Of a stretch of DNA of 64,000 nucleotides, positions 31,937 to 42,600 are shown one piece after another. The stretch spans positions 35,422,486-35,486,485 of the forward strand of contig OX463821.1 of assembly GCA_949825045.1 (NCBI GenBank). Direction: 5' to 3'. The stretch's first letter is position 1; each line of letters opens with the position of its first letter. The stretch comes from Argyresthia goedartella (taxonomy: Eukaryota; Arthropoda; Insecta; Lepidoptera; Argyresthiidae). A program made the translations under genes and the position numbers. Under the pieces are notes generated by a model. It was not told where the DNA came from. It saw nothing but the letters and a program-made list of their open reading frames with translations, and did not search any database.

Positions 31937-34774
31937 ATGATGTCGCGGTTTAATAACTTAAAAGTTGGATTATTTAATGCTGGTTCCCTTGGTACGGGAC
32001 ATGATGAGCTGATTGCGACTTTAACAGATACGAACGCAGACATTATTGCCATAAACGAGTCTTGGCTTCGGGCTGGAGAGGATGGACGTGCTCCCGCCGT
32101 GCCTAATTACCGACTACGGCACGTTCCCCGGCCGGTCAAAATATGTGGAGGACGGGGTGGGGGCGTTGGTTTCTTCCTGCGCCGGGGCCTCCACGCGCGC
32201 ACACTTACACATCCTCCCGCTGCGCTCGTAGAACAAATGTGGTTGAAAACAATAATTAACAGCAAACATTTAATCATTGGGACCGCATATCGGCCACCGC
32301 GGCTCGATGTTGACACTTTTTTTGATGCCATTACTGACTCAATAACTTCTTTTATTAAATACGACCGACTGATTTTACTGGGTGACTTTAATATTAATTA
32401 TATGGACAAGAACGACAGAAAACTTAGATGTTTGACACAATTTCTGACAACGATTGGCTTGACACAACATGTAAGCGACCCGACTCACTTTACGGAACAC
32501 AGCCAGACAACTATAGACCTTATTTGCTCCGACGCTCGTGTTGTGTCTGTGGACGTGCAGCATATCCCGGACTTAGGGAGGCATGCATTCATCACAGCCG
32601 AGTTTGACATTAAAAAACGGAAACCGACACCTAGACGTATTACTTATAGACCACTGAAAGATATTAACCTAACTATATTTAACAATGACCTTGACGCCAT
32701 AAACTGGGAACAAATTTATTTACTTAACGACATAAATGACATGGTTAGACTATTTAACTTACTGCTACTAGGACTCTTCGACAGACATGCGCCGGAGAAG
32801 ATGATAGTGGTGAAGGAGGCACTTAAACCATGGCTCACGAGCAACGTTCGGCTCATGATGCGGCTCAGAAACGAGGCTCACACTCGTTACAAACGAACCG
32901 AAAGCGATGTTCACAAGCGGTATTACCTCGACCTGAAGCACCTTGTGATAGAAGCCATTTATAACGAGAAACGTGCCTTCTTCACGCATCATATTAATGA
33001 CATTACCGACTCGAAGACTCTCTGGAAAACCTTAAAGCGCACTGTTCTTCCAGATTCACAGACGCAGACTGACCTCCCGGCACAATTTGATGACCCTGAC
33101 TTGATAAACCGTCATTTCCTTAATATTCCTGGGAAACAGGAAGTTACTTTATCTGACTTAACTTTTTTTGAATTTAATAGACATAATGACAAAACTTTCA
33201 CGCTTTCTCCTACTACTGCTACTGCCGTCACAAAACTCATTACGTCAATAAAAACCACAGCAAAAGGACTCGACTCAATAGATATTGACATGATACTTCT
33301 GACATTACCGAGAACTACAGACGTACTGACTTACATTATTAATATGAGCATTCTGACAATGACTTTCCCAGCTGACTGGAAAATCGCTCAGGTGACCCCG
33401 TTACCAAAAAAACCGAATCCCACTGAAATGTCTCAACTGCGACCTATTAGTATTCTTCCTTGTGCATCGAAGATAATAGAACGGGTAGTTTGCGAGCAGC
33501 TGTCCGATTACCTGGAGAAAAACAGCATACTCCCTGAACTGCAGTCAGGTTTTCGCAAAGGTCGATCGACAGCTACTGCGCTGCTTGATGTAGTCGATAA
33601 CATCTTACAAGCTCGTGATGCTGATAAAAGTACTTTTTTAGTGCTTTTAGATTTCTCCAGGGCTTTCGACTGTATTAGCCTACCCCTACTATTATCCAAG
33701 ATGTCTTATTACGGGTTTGATGTCACTGCTACAAAATGGTTCAGTAGCTATTTGTCTGGCCGTGCGCAGGCAGTTGCATTGCGTAGGGTGGATGGTAGTG
33801 CTCTGCGGTCCTCTGTTTGTCCTGTGACAAGAGGAGTACCGCAGGGTTCGATACTCGGGCCTCTGCTCTTCATACTGTATAGCGCTGATATCACTAACAG
33901 TATGGAGAGCTGCAAGTATCACCTGTACGCGGACGACGTGCAACTTTACTTTTCTAGCGTGCCGTCAGACACATCTGCTGCCATAAACAAGATAAATGCT
34001 GACCTAGACCGTATTTCCTCTTGGTCGGACAAGAGCTGTTTAGTTCTTAATCCTGGCAAGTCGAAATATGTCGTTTTTGGGTCAAAACATCAAATCCGTA
34101 ATACCCTTGAAGCTCTGACTTCCGTGAATGTCGCCGTCATGGGCGAACCAATCGAACGGGTGGTAGAAGCAACCAACCTCGGCCTTTTAATGGACGGGAA
34201 TTTGCGCTTTGAGAACCACATACTAAATGTTGTGAGTAACTGTTTCTATCGCCTCAAAGTTCTATATAATATACGAGATTACCTTAGTGTCGATTTGCGT
34301 GTTGACCTATGTGAATCACTTATATTATCTAGGTTAAACTATTGTGATGTCGTGTATAATGGGTGCATTAGTGGTCGTTCCAAGAGGCTCATACAACGAG
34401 TGCAGAACGCATGTGCTCGTTTTTGTTTCAGAGTCCCTCCCCGGTCCCACATCACTCCCTACTTGAACGCCGCTAACTTGCTTAACATGCCTGCACGCCG
34501 GCGCCTGCACTTGGCCACTTTGCTGTTCGAGGTGGTAAGACACAAAACCCCCACCTACCTTTTTAATAAACTGGTTTGGTCCAAAAGTGTGCGCAGGTTC
34601 AAGGCAATGGCCATTATACCTATGCACCGAACCGCTGCTTTCAGAGGTAGTTTCAAGTTTGCGGCGTCTAAGTGCTGGAATGATATCCCTCCTCCTATCC
34701 AAGGGGCGCTTAGCAGATACACCTTTAAGCGTATGCTTAAAGGCTATTTGTTGACGCTCCAGAAAACATCCTAA
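31937..34774 (+). CDS. LINE-5 ORF2: AP endonuclease and reverse transcriptase (945 aa)
   Basis: The first ATG in frame is at 31937. Endonuclease at residues ~5-225: FNAGSL, INESWL (catalytic Glu), GTAYRPP, LLGDFNIN near 148, and a His in LGRHAF where SDH is usual. RT at ~450-740: LRPISILPCASKIIER, LLDFSRAFD near 573, [15 protein letters not shown] near 632, and the catalytic YADDVQLYF near 663. The C-terminal domain ends with KCWNDIPPPI. No stop or frameshift was seen over 2.8 kb, so the copy is young or recently active. It would nick target DNA and prime cDNA synthesis there. Frame differs from ORF1; 410 bp separate them. Confidence 0.92.
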   Translation: MMSRFNNLKVGLFNAGSLGTGHDELIATLTDTNADIIAINESWLRAGEDGRAPAVPNYRLRHVPRPVKICGGRGGGVGFFLRRGLHARTLTHPPAALVEQMWLKTIINSKHLIIGTAYRPPRLDVDTFFDAITDSITSFIKYDRLILLGDFNINYMDKNDRKLRCLTQFLTTIGLTQHVSDPTHFTEHSQTTIDLICSDARVVSVDVQHIPDLGRHAFITAEFDIKKRKPTPRRITYRPLKDINLTIFNNDLDAINWEQIYLLNDINDMVRLFNLLLLGLFDRHAPEKMIVVKEALKPWLTSNVRLMMRLRNEAHTRYKRTESDVHKRYYLDLKHLVIEAIYNEKRAFFTHHINDITDSKTLWKTLKRTVLPDSQTQTDLPAQFDDPDLINRHFLNIPGKQEVTLSDLTFFEFNRHNDKTFTLSPTTATAVTKLITSIKTTAKGLDSIDIDMILLTLPRTTDVLTYIINMSILTMTFPADWKIAQVTPLPKKPNPTEMSQLRPISILPCASKIIERVVCEQLSDYLEKNSILPELQSGFRKGRSTATALLDVVDNILQARDADKSTFLVLLDFSRAFDCISLPLLLSKMSYYGFDVTATKWFSSYLSGRAQAVALRRVDGSALRSSVCPVTRGVPQGSILGPLLFILYSADITNSMESCKYHLYADDVQLYFSSVPSDTSAAINKINADLDRISSWSDKSCLVLNPGKSKYVVFGSKHQIRNTLEALTSVNVAVMGEPIERVVEATNLGLLMDGNLRFENHILNVVSNCFYRLKVLYNIRDYLSVDLRVDLCESLILSRLNYCDVVYNGCISGRSKRLIQRVQNACARFCFRVPPRSHITPYLNAANLLNMPARRRLHLATLLFEVVRHKTPTYLFNKLVWSKSVRRFKAMAIIPMHRTAAFRGSFKFAASKCWNDIPPPIQGALSRYTFKRMLKGYLLTLQKTS

Positions 34775-35923
34775 TCCCCAGCACTGTGACAGCAATAAAT
34801 ATGCCAATTGCATTTATTTTTTTTATCTAGTTTTGTTTGTAATTCTTACTGTAAATATTATATTAATGAAGCTGCATCTAGGTAGTGTTTACAATATTAT
34901 CTCACTTTGTATTTATGTTTATTTCTCTTTCACCTGTCCCAAAAATCTAGGTAGTTTATAGATATATATTCTTTTGGTATGACGTTTCCATGAGTCACCG
35001 ACGGTGCTAGCTGAAAATCAGCGCTGTCGGTGTCTGACATCTCAGCATAATGCTGAGCCAGTGTTCGGTTCACTGCCGCAGAGACACACTTGTTATATGT
35101 TTTTTGTTTTGTTTATTCTTTGTTTAATATGCGTGTCCTGTGTGTTTGTGAATAAATGTTTCTTTCTTTCTTTCTTTCTATATATATATATATATAAACG
35201 ATTGGTGAACAAGATGTGCCCTATGTTGCCAAATTCCAAGGTTTTTAGGCACACAAATTTCATCAATCGACAACTTGATATTCACTCAAGAGTGAAGAGC
35301 ACACACACGCACGTACATATGACGTACGAGATCATTGACTGCTTACAGCCAAGGTTACAGATTTAATGCTGACGCTGATTCAGCACAATCATCCTTGTGT
35401 AGGTACGGTCGCAATTATAAACAAAAAGTGATTACAACTTCAACGGCGTGCAATGTAAATTGACTCATCGATTCCTGAAAAATATGGGCGGCTGCAGCAT
35501 CAGACGACTCTCCTGCGGATCTTTTCCAGTTATAGGTAAGGTTAGTTTACTAACCGCGACGCTCCATTTTCCTAGTGTTTTTCTGTTTTCCAGTTTTTAG
35601 TTTATTTTATGTAGTGTGCGGCCAGATACAAGACTTGCCTGTAGGTAAATATTAAGTAATTCTTTAAACTTATGTAGAATTCACATAAACGTAGTTCCTT
35701 TATTTTTCTAATTCGTGTAAGATTTACCTTTAGATTAAGTTGAAGTATGCACAATTACTATCTAATTTATGTTTATTAAAAATCCTAGTTATTATTGCAG
35801 TTGATATAAGTTTGTTATGGTATACACATTTTTAAAAATATTTCGATTCATTTAAGGTTATTGTTTGATTCTAACTTAGATTTTTGTTCATTGTTATAAG
35901 TACATTCATTTATTTTTTTCCCT

Positions 35924-35934
35924 AAAGGGGGAAG
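35924..35934 (+). other. Polypurine tract before the 3' LTR
   Basis: AAAGGGGGAAG, four bases upstream of the 3' LTR start at 35939. Position and composition fit second-strand priming. From 35197 to 35923 lies the 3' internal part of the LTR element, with no ORF. Confidence 0.75.
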
Positions 35935-35938
35935 TACC

Positions 35939-36156
35939 TGTGCCGGTCAACTATGATAGTCATATTTCCACGTAATGTTAAGATAAGTTGACGACCGTCA
36001 CAGATAAGGTATATTTATATTCATCACGTAGTTTTGTAGTAAGTTGTATATAAGCTTAGTATTAACTATAATAAATTAGTCTAGTATTTGCGCGCATCTC
36101 AAGCCTTTTACTTTACTCCCGAAGATGTCGCTCTCCTTATAATTGCCTCTGGCAAA
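35939..36156 (+). repeat. 3' LTR of the non-autonomous LTR element
   Basis: Begins TGTGCCGGTCAAC, ends CCTCTGGCAAA; TATATAAG at 36047-36054. It carries scattered substitutions and small indels relative to the 5' LTR, so the host element is older than the intact LINE inside it. Confidence 0.85.
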
Positions 36157-36202
36157 CCGGCTAAACTTAAGTTTAGTTTCACACCTAGCTTTAGCCGTAA
36201 CA

Positions 36203-37187
36203 CATACGCTAGAGAAGACGCCTCAGCTTGAATTCTTGTGAAACCTATTGAGGGCGTTGACCTCAATGCGCTCAGTCTATGCCAGACGGCTGCGACAGCT
36301 TGACGCATTAGAGTGAAAAGGGTTACGTTAATATGCCTTCATGGGTACTGAGGTACTGTACAAACTGCACAGGAACTGTGACTTTCCACAGGGAAGATTT
36401 CTACATTTTTGCTAAATCACCCTTTATCTTCTTACTTTTGTACCGATTTCTACTCATGTCGAAGCACCACGTGGCGCCATGTTTCGCTGAAATCATAGAG
36501 TTTCAAAAGAGGTCTACGCAGAGGTGGCAACCGTACCTTTTACCTTTTATGTTAATTATGCGATGCATTTTTGGAAGGAGAGTATTATTCGTCTAAGATT
36601 TTTGGGGTTCATAACCACTAAGTACGTAGGAGGGTTACCAGTTAACCCTTTTCTCTGATGGTCAATTGTACCTACGATTTTTTGCTATGCAAACCTATGG
36701 TTTTGAATGTTTTTTGGGTTGCTATTAACGAATTTTAAGTCCACGACCTACACAAGACCAATTTATTTTATTTTAAACGCATGACAATTCATTTCCTTTT
36801 ACTTTCATACTACTTTACAATTGAGAAAATTAATTAACTATAATTACATTTTGTAATAGGGTATGCACTTAAATAAAGTTTTTAGGTACAAATTCAGTGT
36901 CACTTCTGCGGTATGCAATCTCGCCCCGCCCCTCGCTCACCCTGTTCAAGTTTCGACACGGTTTTTGTTTGAGACAGCGTCTCTATACGCTTGTAATAGT
37001 AACTCAATGGGTGAAGTTAATGCTAACACCATTTTTTTTCACAATAACATAGGAATAATACATACAAGTGGAGTTGCAAATTGGCCCTAAAAAGGGTCTC
37101 AATATATCTCCGAAAGTATACATCTTACGAGAATTTGACAATCAATCTTTTGTGTTTGTAATGCCGTTTACTATCGATTGACACCAG
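36203..37187. other. No gene recognised
   Basis: Several short frames, none resembling a known family, and no RNA gene or repeat structure. Confidence 0.4.
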
Positions 37188-38068
37188 TGCCTCTAGTTTA
37201 AGTTTTGATAGTTTTCGAATACTTTTATAGTTTCAGTTTTCTTCCATACATTTACAAGCAGCGCCTCTAGCGGAAACTATTATGAACTAAAATTGGTAGT
37301 ATGAGTTATTTCAAATCGTAGTTTTCGAAAACGAAATAAGTTTACGTGTAAATAATACCTTTTTGGTAGTACGAGTTACATGTTTGACAGATCTTTGGTA
37401 GTAAACTTCAACGAATTCGAAAACTTTTATAGTTTTTGCTCTCACCGAAAATTTGTAGGTGAAAAGTGTTTTTTTGTTGGTTAGAATCTAATTAGAATTT
37501 AATTTCGAGTCTAATTTGTGGCGATCAGTGGCAATGCGATCATATTTTGCGTGGCGAATGGCTGCAGAGGCAGAGGAAGCTGAGCGTCGCGAGCAAGAGC
37601 GACAAGAACTAAGATCACGGCGGGAGAGTTTGACCATCGACTCTATTTCCGATACCCATTTTATTCAGCGGTATCGGCTTAATAAAGCTGCGTATGAGTA
37701 TCTTTGTGATACTCTAAGAACATGTGGTAACCTCAGGAGCTCACAAAGGGTATCATTAGAGTCTAAGGTATGTATGTAGTGCACCTCATTCATAAATATA
37801 TAAGATGTTGACACTTGACATTGACAACGTCTAACGAAAATCAAAACTTCAAAATGACAGGTGTGTTTGCCCTTTCTTTTTACACGTGCTAGAAAGAGAT
37901 AAAGTATGTAGAGTGAAGTTCGCACAGTCGAGTTTTACCATAAACGATATCGTGTGAACTATAATCAAAAAATATAACTCATACCACCAATTCAGTTGGA
38001 AACTAATAGTTTGGCGTGGTTACGATTTCTATCAACGTTTAAGTATTTTGCAAACCCGTACTAGAGGC
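37188..38068 (+). mobile_element. Possible non-autonomous PIF/Harbinger element
   Basis: GTGCCTCTAGT at 37188 and its near reverse complement ACTAGAGGCTC at 38058-38068 could be terminal repeats around a Harbinger-like exon. A further 'gcgcctctagc' lies near 37261. No clear TWA duplication was seen. Confidence 0.4.
37534..37767 (+). pseudogene. HARBI1-like transposase, first exon only
   Basis: From ATG 37534: a Glu/Arg-rich start (AEEAERREQERQELRSRR) then FIQRYRLNKAAYEYLCDTLR and SQRVSLESK, the N-terminal region of Harbinger nucleases. The frame ends at a consensus donor, AAG|GTATGT (cut after 37767), matching an exon end in this family. No further exon was found to 39 kb, so the catalytic part is missing. 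Confidence 0.7.
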
Positions 38069-38070
38069 TC

Positions 38071-38999
38071 AGTTTAATGAGTGACGACTTTTCCTAGATG
38101 GCGGACGGCAGATATGCCAGTCTCCATAGTAAAATGGTCCATGCTCTTTTCTCGAGTTTAGTGTTAACTCGCCGTCTAGCTTGACGACCATAGACTCACC
38201 ATGACTTATGTAAACATAAATAATCTTAATCCTATTTCAGGTTAGGTCTTCTGCTAGGTGTTTTCAGCATTATCTGCTACTCCCACCTTAAATGTAAAAA
38301 AGGTGTGATGCTATGTTCCTTCAACTCAAATCATAGGAAGGTTAGGAACTGACTTACCTCAAGCGGCCTCCGATTCATAATTAATAATTTCTCCGATCTT
38401 AGGTGCTTGCATGTTCCTACCGTTCTTTTGAAACTTTGGTTTTGCTGTCACTATTTTTAGATGCGGGGGTGAGGCAGGGCTGCGCGGCGGGAAACGTTAG
38501 GCCACGCCCGATAGTCTAAAATGATTGGCCTGAAGTTTGATTTTACGATGCTACGGAACTCTTCGTGACTTGACCGATTTACCATATTATGCTACGTATT
38601 TACTATGTGGCTCAGAAGCTACTTCAAACCTTGACCAATCAGAAGTGCGGCCATAAAAAAATAGCCCGCGATTTTTAACCTTACTGCTTGGTAATAAACT
38701 TCAAAACCTAATGAAAATTTTTGTCCGGCTCCCGGCACACTGCACTGTCAATGTAAATAATTATAATTACGTATCCTATCAATTTCCCAATTCTTCTGTG
38801 CAGACTGTACGATAGTGAAGTACATGACATAACTCTGTTAATGGTAAATTATATTAATCAACGGAATAATTCGACAGGGAGCGCGCGGTGAATGATAAGT
38901 TAAACTTGTACAGTCAGAGACATTACAAGCTTATACCATATGCATGAAATTAGATCAAAATGATGACTGCATCCCGGCTCTCTTTAGGGTTGCCTACCC
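38071..38999. other. No gene recognised
   Basis: No ORF or repeat structure assigned. Confidence 0.4.
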
Positions 39000-39425
39000 G
39001 AAGGGTGAAAAACGGGACCCTATTACTTAGCCTTCGCTGTCCGTCCGTCTGTCCGTCTGTCCGTCTCTCACCAGGCTGTATCTCATGAACCGTGATAGTA
39101 AGACAGTTGAAATGTTCACAGATGATGTATTTTTGTTGCCGTTATAACAACAAATTCAAAAAACAGAATAAAATAAATATGTAAAGAGGCTCCCATATAA
39201 CTAACGTGATTTTTTTGGTAGTTTTTGCTCGATATTGATAACGGCCACAGGTAGACGCTTATAATACCACAGAATATTTAGTTATATATCGGCTTTAAAA
39301 ATAATTGACTAAGTTAAAATAAAACAAATATTTAAGGGGGGCTCCCATACAAATAAGGTGTTTTTTTTAGTCGTTTTTATAGCTTTTGGTATGGAACCCT
39401 TCGTGTGCCGGTTTTTTTATCGAAA
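39000..39425 (-). repeat. Interspersed repeat with (GACG)n core (copy 1)
   Basis: Reverse-complement relative of 62790-63225: both share 'gagatacagcctggtga' next to a GACG/GACA run and 'ggctcccatac'. This copy carries 'gtccgtccgtctgtccgtct' at about 39040. A non-coding dispersed repeat of Lepidoptera. Confidence 0.8.
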
Positions 39426-39830
39426 CCTGTTCTTCTAATAGGCTAGGTATTTCAAAAGATGTCTTTTAGTTCGGATTACTCGTAAATAGATTTTTTTAAA
39501 ACTGTAGCCAGATTGTGATGATAAGAGCTTTGTCGATTAACTATACATACTGTAAAAGTAAAACTTTGTTGACATCATCATTAATATGATTTTCAGATAT
39601 TGGGGAAACAAGAAGCAACGAGAGTGATTGAATCTCGTGAAATAAAGGTAATAAATAACTATAAACTAAAATTTTATAATATCTCCGACCCAATCCATGA
39701 AACTTTAAGTCTAAAATTTGGCTCACTTGTTTCTTTGTTAAGCTGATAACTTACGAACCATTAAACTGATTTCAATAAATCATGGCTAGGAACCATCAAA
39801 CATTTTTAACATAATCGTAAACTTTTAGGT

Positions 39831-40016
39831 ACAGGTACATACATTGCTTCTGGCCGCACATTAAAATACCCTGTGTCGTGGGAACCAGAAACAGCGACGT
39901 AACACACATATAAACATCCAAGACCTGGGGTTTTTTTCCGTATACCCAGCCGGGAATCGAGCCCGGGACCTCTCGCATGGTAGACAGAGCCAAAACCCCA
40001 GCGCCACAGAGGTCGT
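39831..40016 (-). mobile_element. tRNA-derived SINE (copy 2)
   Basis: Same family as 16072-16294: B box-like GGCTCGATTCCC near 39955, body 'tttctggttcccacgacac' and 3' part 'gccagaagcaatgtatgt'. The A-rich linker is shorter than in copy 1. Confidence 0.82.
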
Positions 40017-40384
40017 CGAAGGGAAGTCGACTACCATTAACAGAAAACCACATTAAAATACGTCCACCTGTTTGACCGATAGGGTGCCCCGGACAGGCAC
40101 ACTCACAGACGCTTGAAATTTACCTATATGAAATCCCCATATTTCCTCGATGTTAAAAAAACATGATTTTATGTAATAAAGCATCTGGTAATATCCTCTT
40201 CAGTATTGTGTCATCCGGAAAAGAAAAAATCTTTATTCTGTCGACTGTACCTCCTCGCGCAAACAAATAAAAGTTTCTCCCTGGGGCCCTGCACTTGCGA
40301 ACAACATCTTGTATTTTGCACATGTTTATGTTTTTTACGGATGAGGGCACATGAAATACGGTAGTTATCTTATATTTTTTTGCC

Positions 40385-40680
40385 ATTTAGAGATACAGAG
40401 AAAGCCTTTGACACCATAGAATATGACACATTATATAACAAATTAGAGCAAACAGGATGCCTAATATGGCAGAACAGCTCAGTAGTATGATGTGCTCAAA
40501 GGACTTACTTAGGATGTGCTCAAAGGACTTACTTTGGATGTGCTCAAAGGTCCACACTAGCCCCCTTAGAATATTTGTTTTATGTCAATGATATGTGTAA
40601 TATGATAACCGAAGGGTCTGTTTACCAATTTGCCGACAATACGTGCTTGGTAATCGCCCACAGTGACATAAAATAGCGGA
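40385..40680 (+). pseudogene. LINE RT core fragment
   Basis: Reads DTEKAFDTIEYDTLYNKLEQ (RT motif with Asp), then a disrupted stretch, then FYVNDMCNMITEG and VYQFADNTCLVIA, where the catalytic pair is FADN instead of FADD. A tandem repeat replaces the GVPQG region. Confidence 0.7.
40489..40552. repeat. 24-bp tandem repeat, 2.7 copies
   Basis: GATGTGCTCAAAGGACTTAC at 40489, 40513 and 40537 (partial), exactly 24 bp apart, inside the RT fragment. Confidence 0.9.
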
Positions 40681-40707
40681 ACAGATTATTCAAAAATATG
40701 ATATAGT

Positions 40708-40772
40708 ATAAGTAGCTCCGTGGTCTAATGGGTTTCACGTTTGCTCCTCACATAGGAGATGCAGGTTAAAAA
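40708..40772 (+). other. Degenerate tRNA-like sequence (SINE head or tRNA pseudogene)
   Basis: 'tagctccgtggtctaatggg' resembles tRNA D-arm/A-box sequence and 'atgcaggttaaaaactg' a damaged B box. The acceptor stem does not pair, so it is not a working tRNA. Confidence 0.4.
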
Positions 40773-40934
40773 CTGTTTTTTGCTACATATAATTATTTTA
40801 TTAATGGTAATCGATAGTCCTAATTAAGGCAACCATATGTTATCAGAGCATTTTTTGTTGTAAATGTTAAAATTTGCGAGAAAATTTTATTTTATAAAAA
40901 AAATGTATGGAGCGATATTTAATTTGCTCTCACC

Positions 40935-41255
40935 GTGTCACCTTTCGGCAACCTCAGCCACAGCCGGCGCTGCGGCGGCAGCAGCAGAGGTCTGAAAACC
41001 CGCAAATACGCCGCACTCGGCGACGACTATTTGCTTATGCCGTTCGGCTTTGAGACCCTTGGGCCGTGGGGCCCTGACGCTCGAAGAGTCCTCAAAGACA
41101 TCTCTAAGAGGCTCGTCGAAGCGTCAGGGGACCGCAGAGCTGGCGCCTACCTCACTCAACGCATCAGTATTGCGATACAGCGAGGTAACAGTGCCAGCGT
41201 CTTGGGCACCCTCCCGCCCGGCAGTGAACTCAGGGAAATTTTTAATTTAGTTTAG
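40935..41255 (+). pseudogene. C-terminal fragment of an RLE-type retrotransposon protein
   Basis: Reads KTRKYAALGDDYLLMPFGFE, TLGPWGPDARRVLKDISKRL, then YLTQRISIAIQRGNSASVLG before a stop. This tail follows the restriction-like endonuclease in a widespread group of non-LTR reverse transcriptases. A frame change just upstream (alanine run) shows it is broken. Confidence 0.55.
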
Positions 41256-41725
41256 TGCAGTTATAGTTTAATTTTAGTTTATAATATATAATAGGTAAAA
41301 ACTGTTTCTAAAATTTGCTCTATAAGTACCAAGTCTTAAAGGTGCTCAAGCTGTTTTTTTGTAAGCTTAACTACGGGTGTTTGTGTACAACACCAAGTTT
41401 GGCCTCAGACTTTCTGGTTCTCCGGATAAACGAAGCTGAACTTAGGTACTTTTGGCGATATAACCCACTACACTGATAGAGTTGAATTTGCTCTATAATT
41501 ATTAATAAATGAATCAAAGGCATTATTTTTTCTTCTATCTAGTCATTTCCTCAAGGCTGAGGATTGTCATATCACCTGTGGGACCATCAACATAGATTAA
41601 TTTCCATAGGTTTTGAACTTTAATACCAAGCGATAAGGTTGAAAGTCCCGGGCCATTTTTGATTTATACACAGACGAGTTGAGATAACATAGACATAGAA
41701 ATAATTTATTAATAATATTCATTAC
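41256..41725. other. No gene recognised
   Basis: AT-rich; no ORF or repeat assigned. Confidence 0.4.
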
Positions 41726-41885
41726 ATCTGATCGTGACTGTCATGGCTTTTGTTATGGAGCTCGACCATGGACCTCCATGTTGTTCTGTCCTGGGCTGCA
41801 TTATTGCCTCGTGTAGACCAAGCTGCAGATATTCGTGTGTATGACAACATCAGCGTGCAGGTGGTCTTCCCCTTGTTCTCGACCT
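41726..41885 (-). pseudogene. LINE C-terminal fragment (RTE-like)
   Basis: Minus-strand frame gives NAAQDRTTWRSMVELHNKSH to a stop near 41730, like the AQDRxxWRxLV end of RTE-group proteins. Upstream codons are weak. Confidence 0.5.
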
Positions 41886-42600
41886 TCTATTTTACCTTTC
41901 ATTGACATATACGTGCTTAATATCAAAGGAAGTCCAGCATTTGGATTATTCAAGATTCAGTACCATATAGAACTATGGACCTTTATTACACAATAAATTT
42001 AAATTTTATGGTTATTTTTATTAAACTCTTTCTGTTGATTCAGTCATTACTATTAAACAATGTTATATTATCAGTGATTTCGTTCGGACTGTATAAGTTA
42101 AATAGATAACGTAAGTATCTAGATTGATCTCAGAGCAGGGCAAATTCCGTCCTAACATTTCCAAAAGAGAAGAAACTACTATTGTGTGACTATATAATGA
42201 TTATGCATTCAGTCTGACTTTATACATTTTTTAATCAACCTGCAAGCCTACAATATATTTGTGGCATTTACTCTGAATTGTGGATCTTGACCAGCAAATT
42301 ATTAAATTAATTTAAGCCTAGAAGGAGGATCCAGTGATGGCCTTTATGAACAATTTAATGTGTTGACTAACAGTGGAAGCTATCGTTCTTTGCAATTCTC
42401 AAATATTTGCGATCGATACAAAAGATGTTGTGATTAGCATAGCATTTATGCTTTTAAAAGAGAAGCTTAAAATATTTTCGATAAGTGTAAAATTTTGTGA
42501 ATATTTAAAACAGTAGCTTGACTTGTAATTGGATGAAGAAAACATTGTGATTTTATCAGAATTTTATCGGTATAATAATAATTCTAATAAGTCTTTCAAT
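41886..42600. other. No gene recognised; may hold the Transib 5' end
   Basis: No clear frame. I looked for a CACARTG-type Transib terminus here and did not find one. Confidence 0.35.

Larger units (their letters stand above)
30606..35178 (+). mobile_element. Apparently complete LINE (LINE-5) with two open ORFs
   Basis: The 5' end is placed near 30606, where sequence turns abruptly GC-rich; the 3' end is 'gaataaatg' followed by (TTTC)n and a TA run at 35157-35196. The TA-rich flanks on both sides may be the target duplication. ORF1 and ORF2 are both open. The 3' UTR has a hairpin-rich block (35000-35070, around 'atgctgag') also seen in LINE-2. CR1/Jockey group by RT motifs and microsatellite tail. 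Confidence 0.87.
29898..36156 (+). mobile_element. Short non-autonomous LTR retrotransposon, itself hosting a LINE
   Basis: Two ~218-bp direct repeats (29898-30116, 35939-36156), about 92 percent alike by eye, flank a primer site, a short ORF, the nested LINE-5 and a polypurine tract. CCGGC flanks the unit on both sides (29893-29897, 36157-36161). Without the LINE the element is about 1.7 kb and has no Pol, so it would need proteins from another element. Orientation is plus, from the order primer site then purine tract. Confidence 0.85.
29396..36202. mobile_element. Fold-back MITE (copy 2), interrupted by an LTR element
   Basis: Left part 29396-29897 matches MITE copy 1 (16489 onward) and ends '...ctagccggc'; the right part resumes at 36157 'ccggctaaactt' and ends at 36202. 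TA precedes it; the right flank is CA rather than TA, so one target base has changed. Without the insert it is about 543 bp. Confidence 0.87.

Noticed and set aside
34334..34813. 159-aa minus-strand ORF
   Set aside because: Antisense shadow of LINE-5 ORF2, which has full domain support.
29898..36156. A novel LTR-flanked element encoding LINE-type ORF1/ORF2
   Set aside because: LINE-2 (19784-22160) ends at the same 'gaataaatg' point without LTRs, and GC content jumps near 30606, so a LINE nested in an LTR element is the simpler reading.
36863..37090. 75-aa ORF and similar short frames in 36.2-37.1 kb
   Set aside because: No recognisable motif, no splice context, length expected by chance.
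40666..40673. CACAGTG heptamer as a Transib/RSS end
   Set aside because: It lies inside a LINE RT fragment and no matching inverted end was found.
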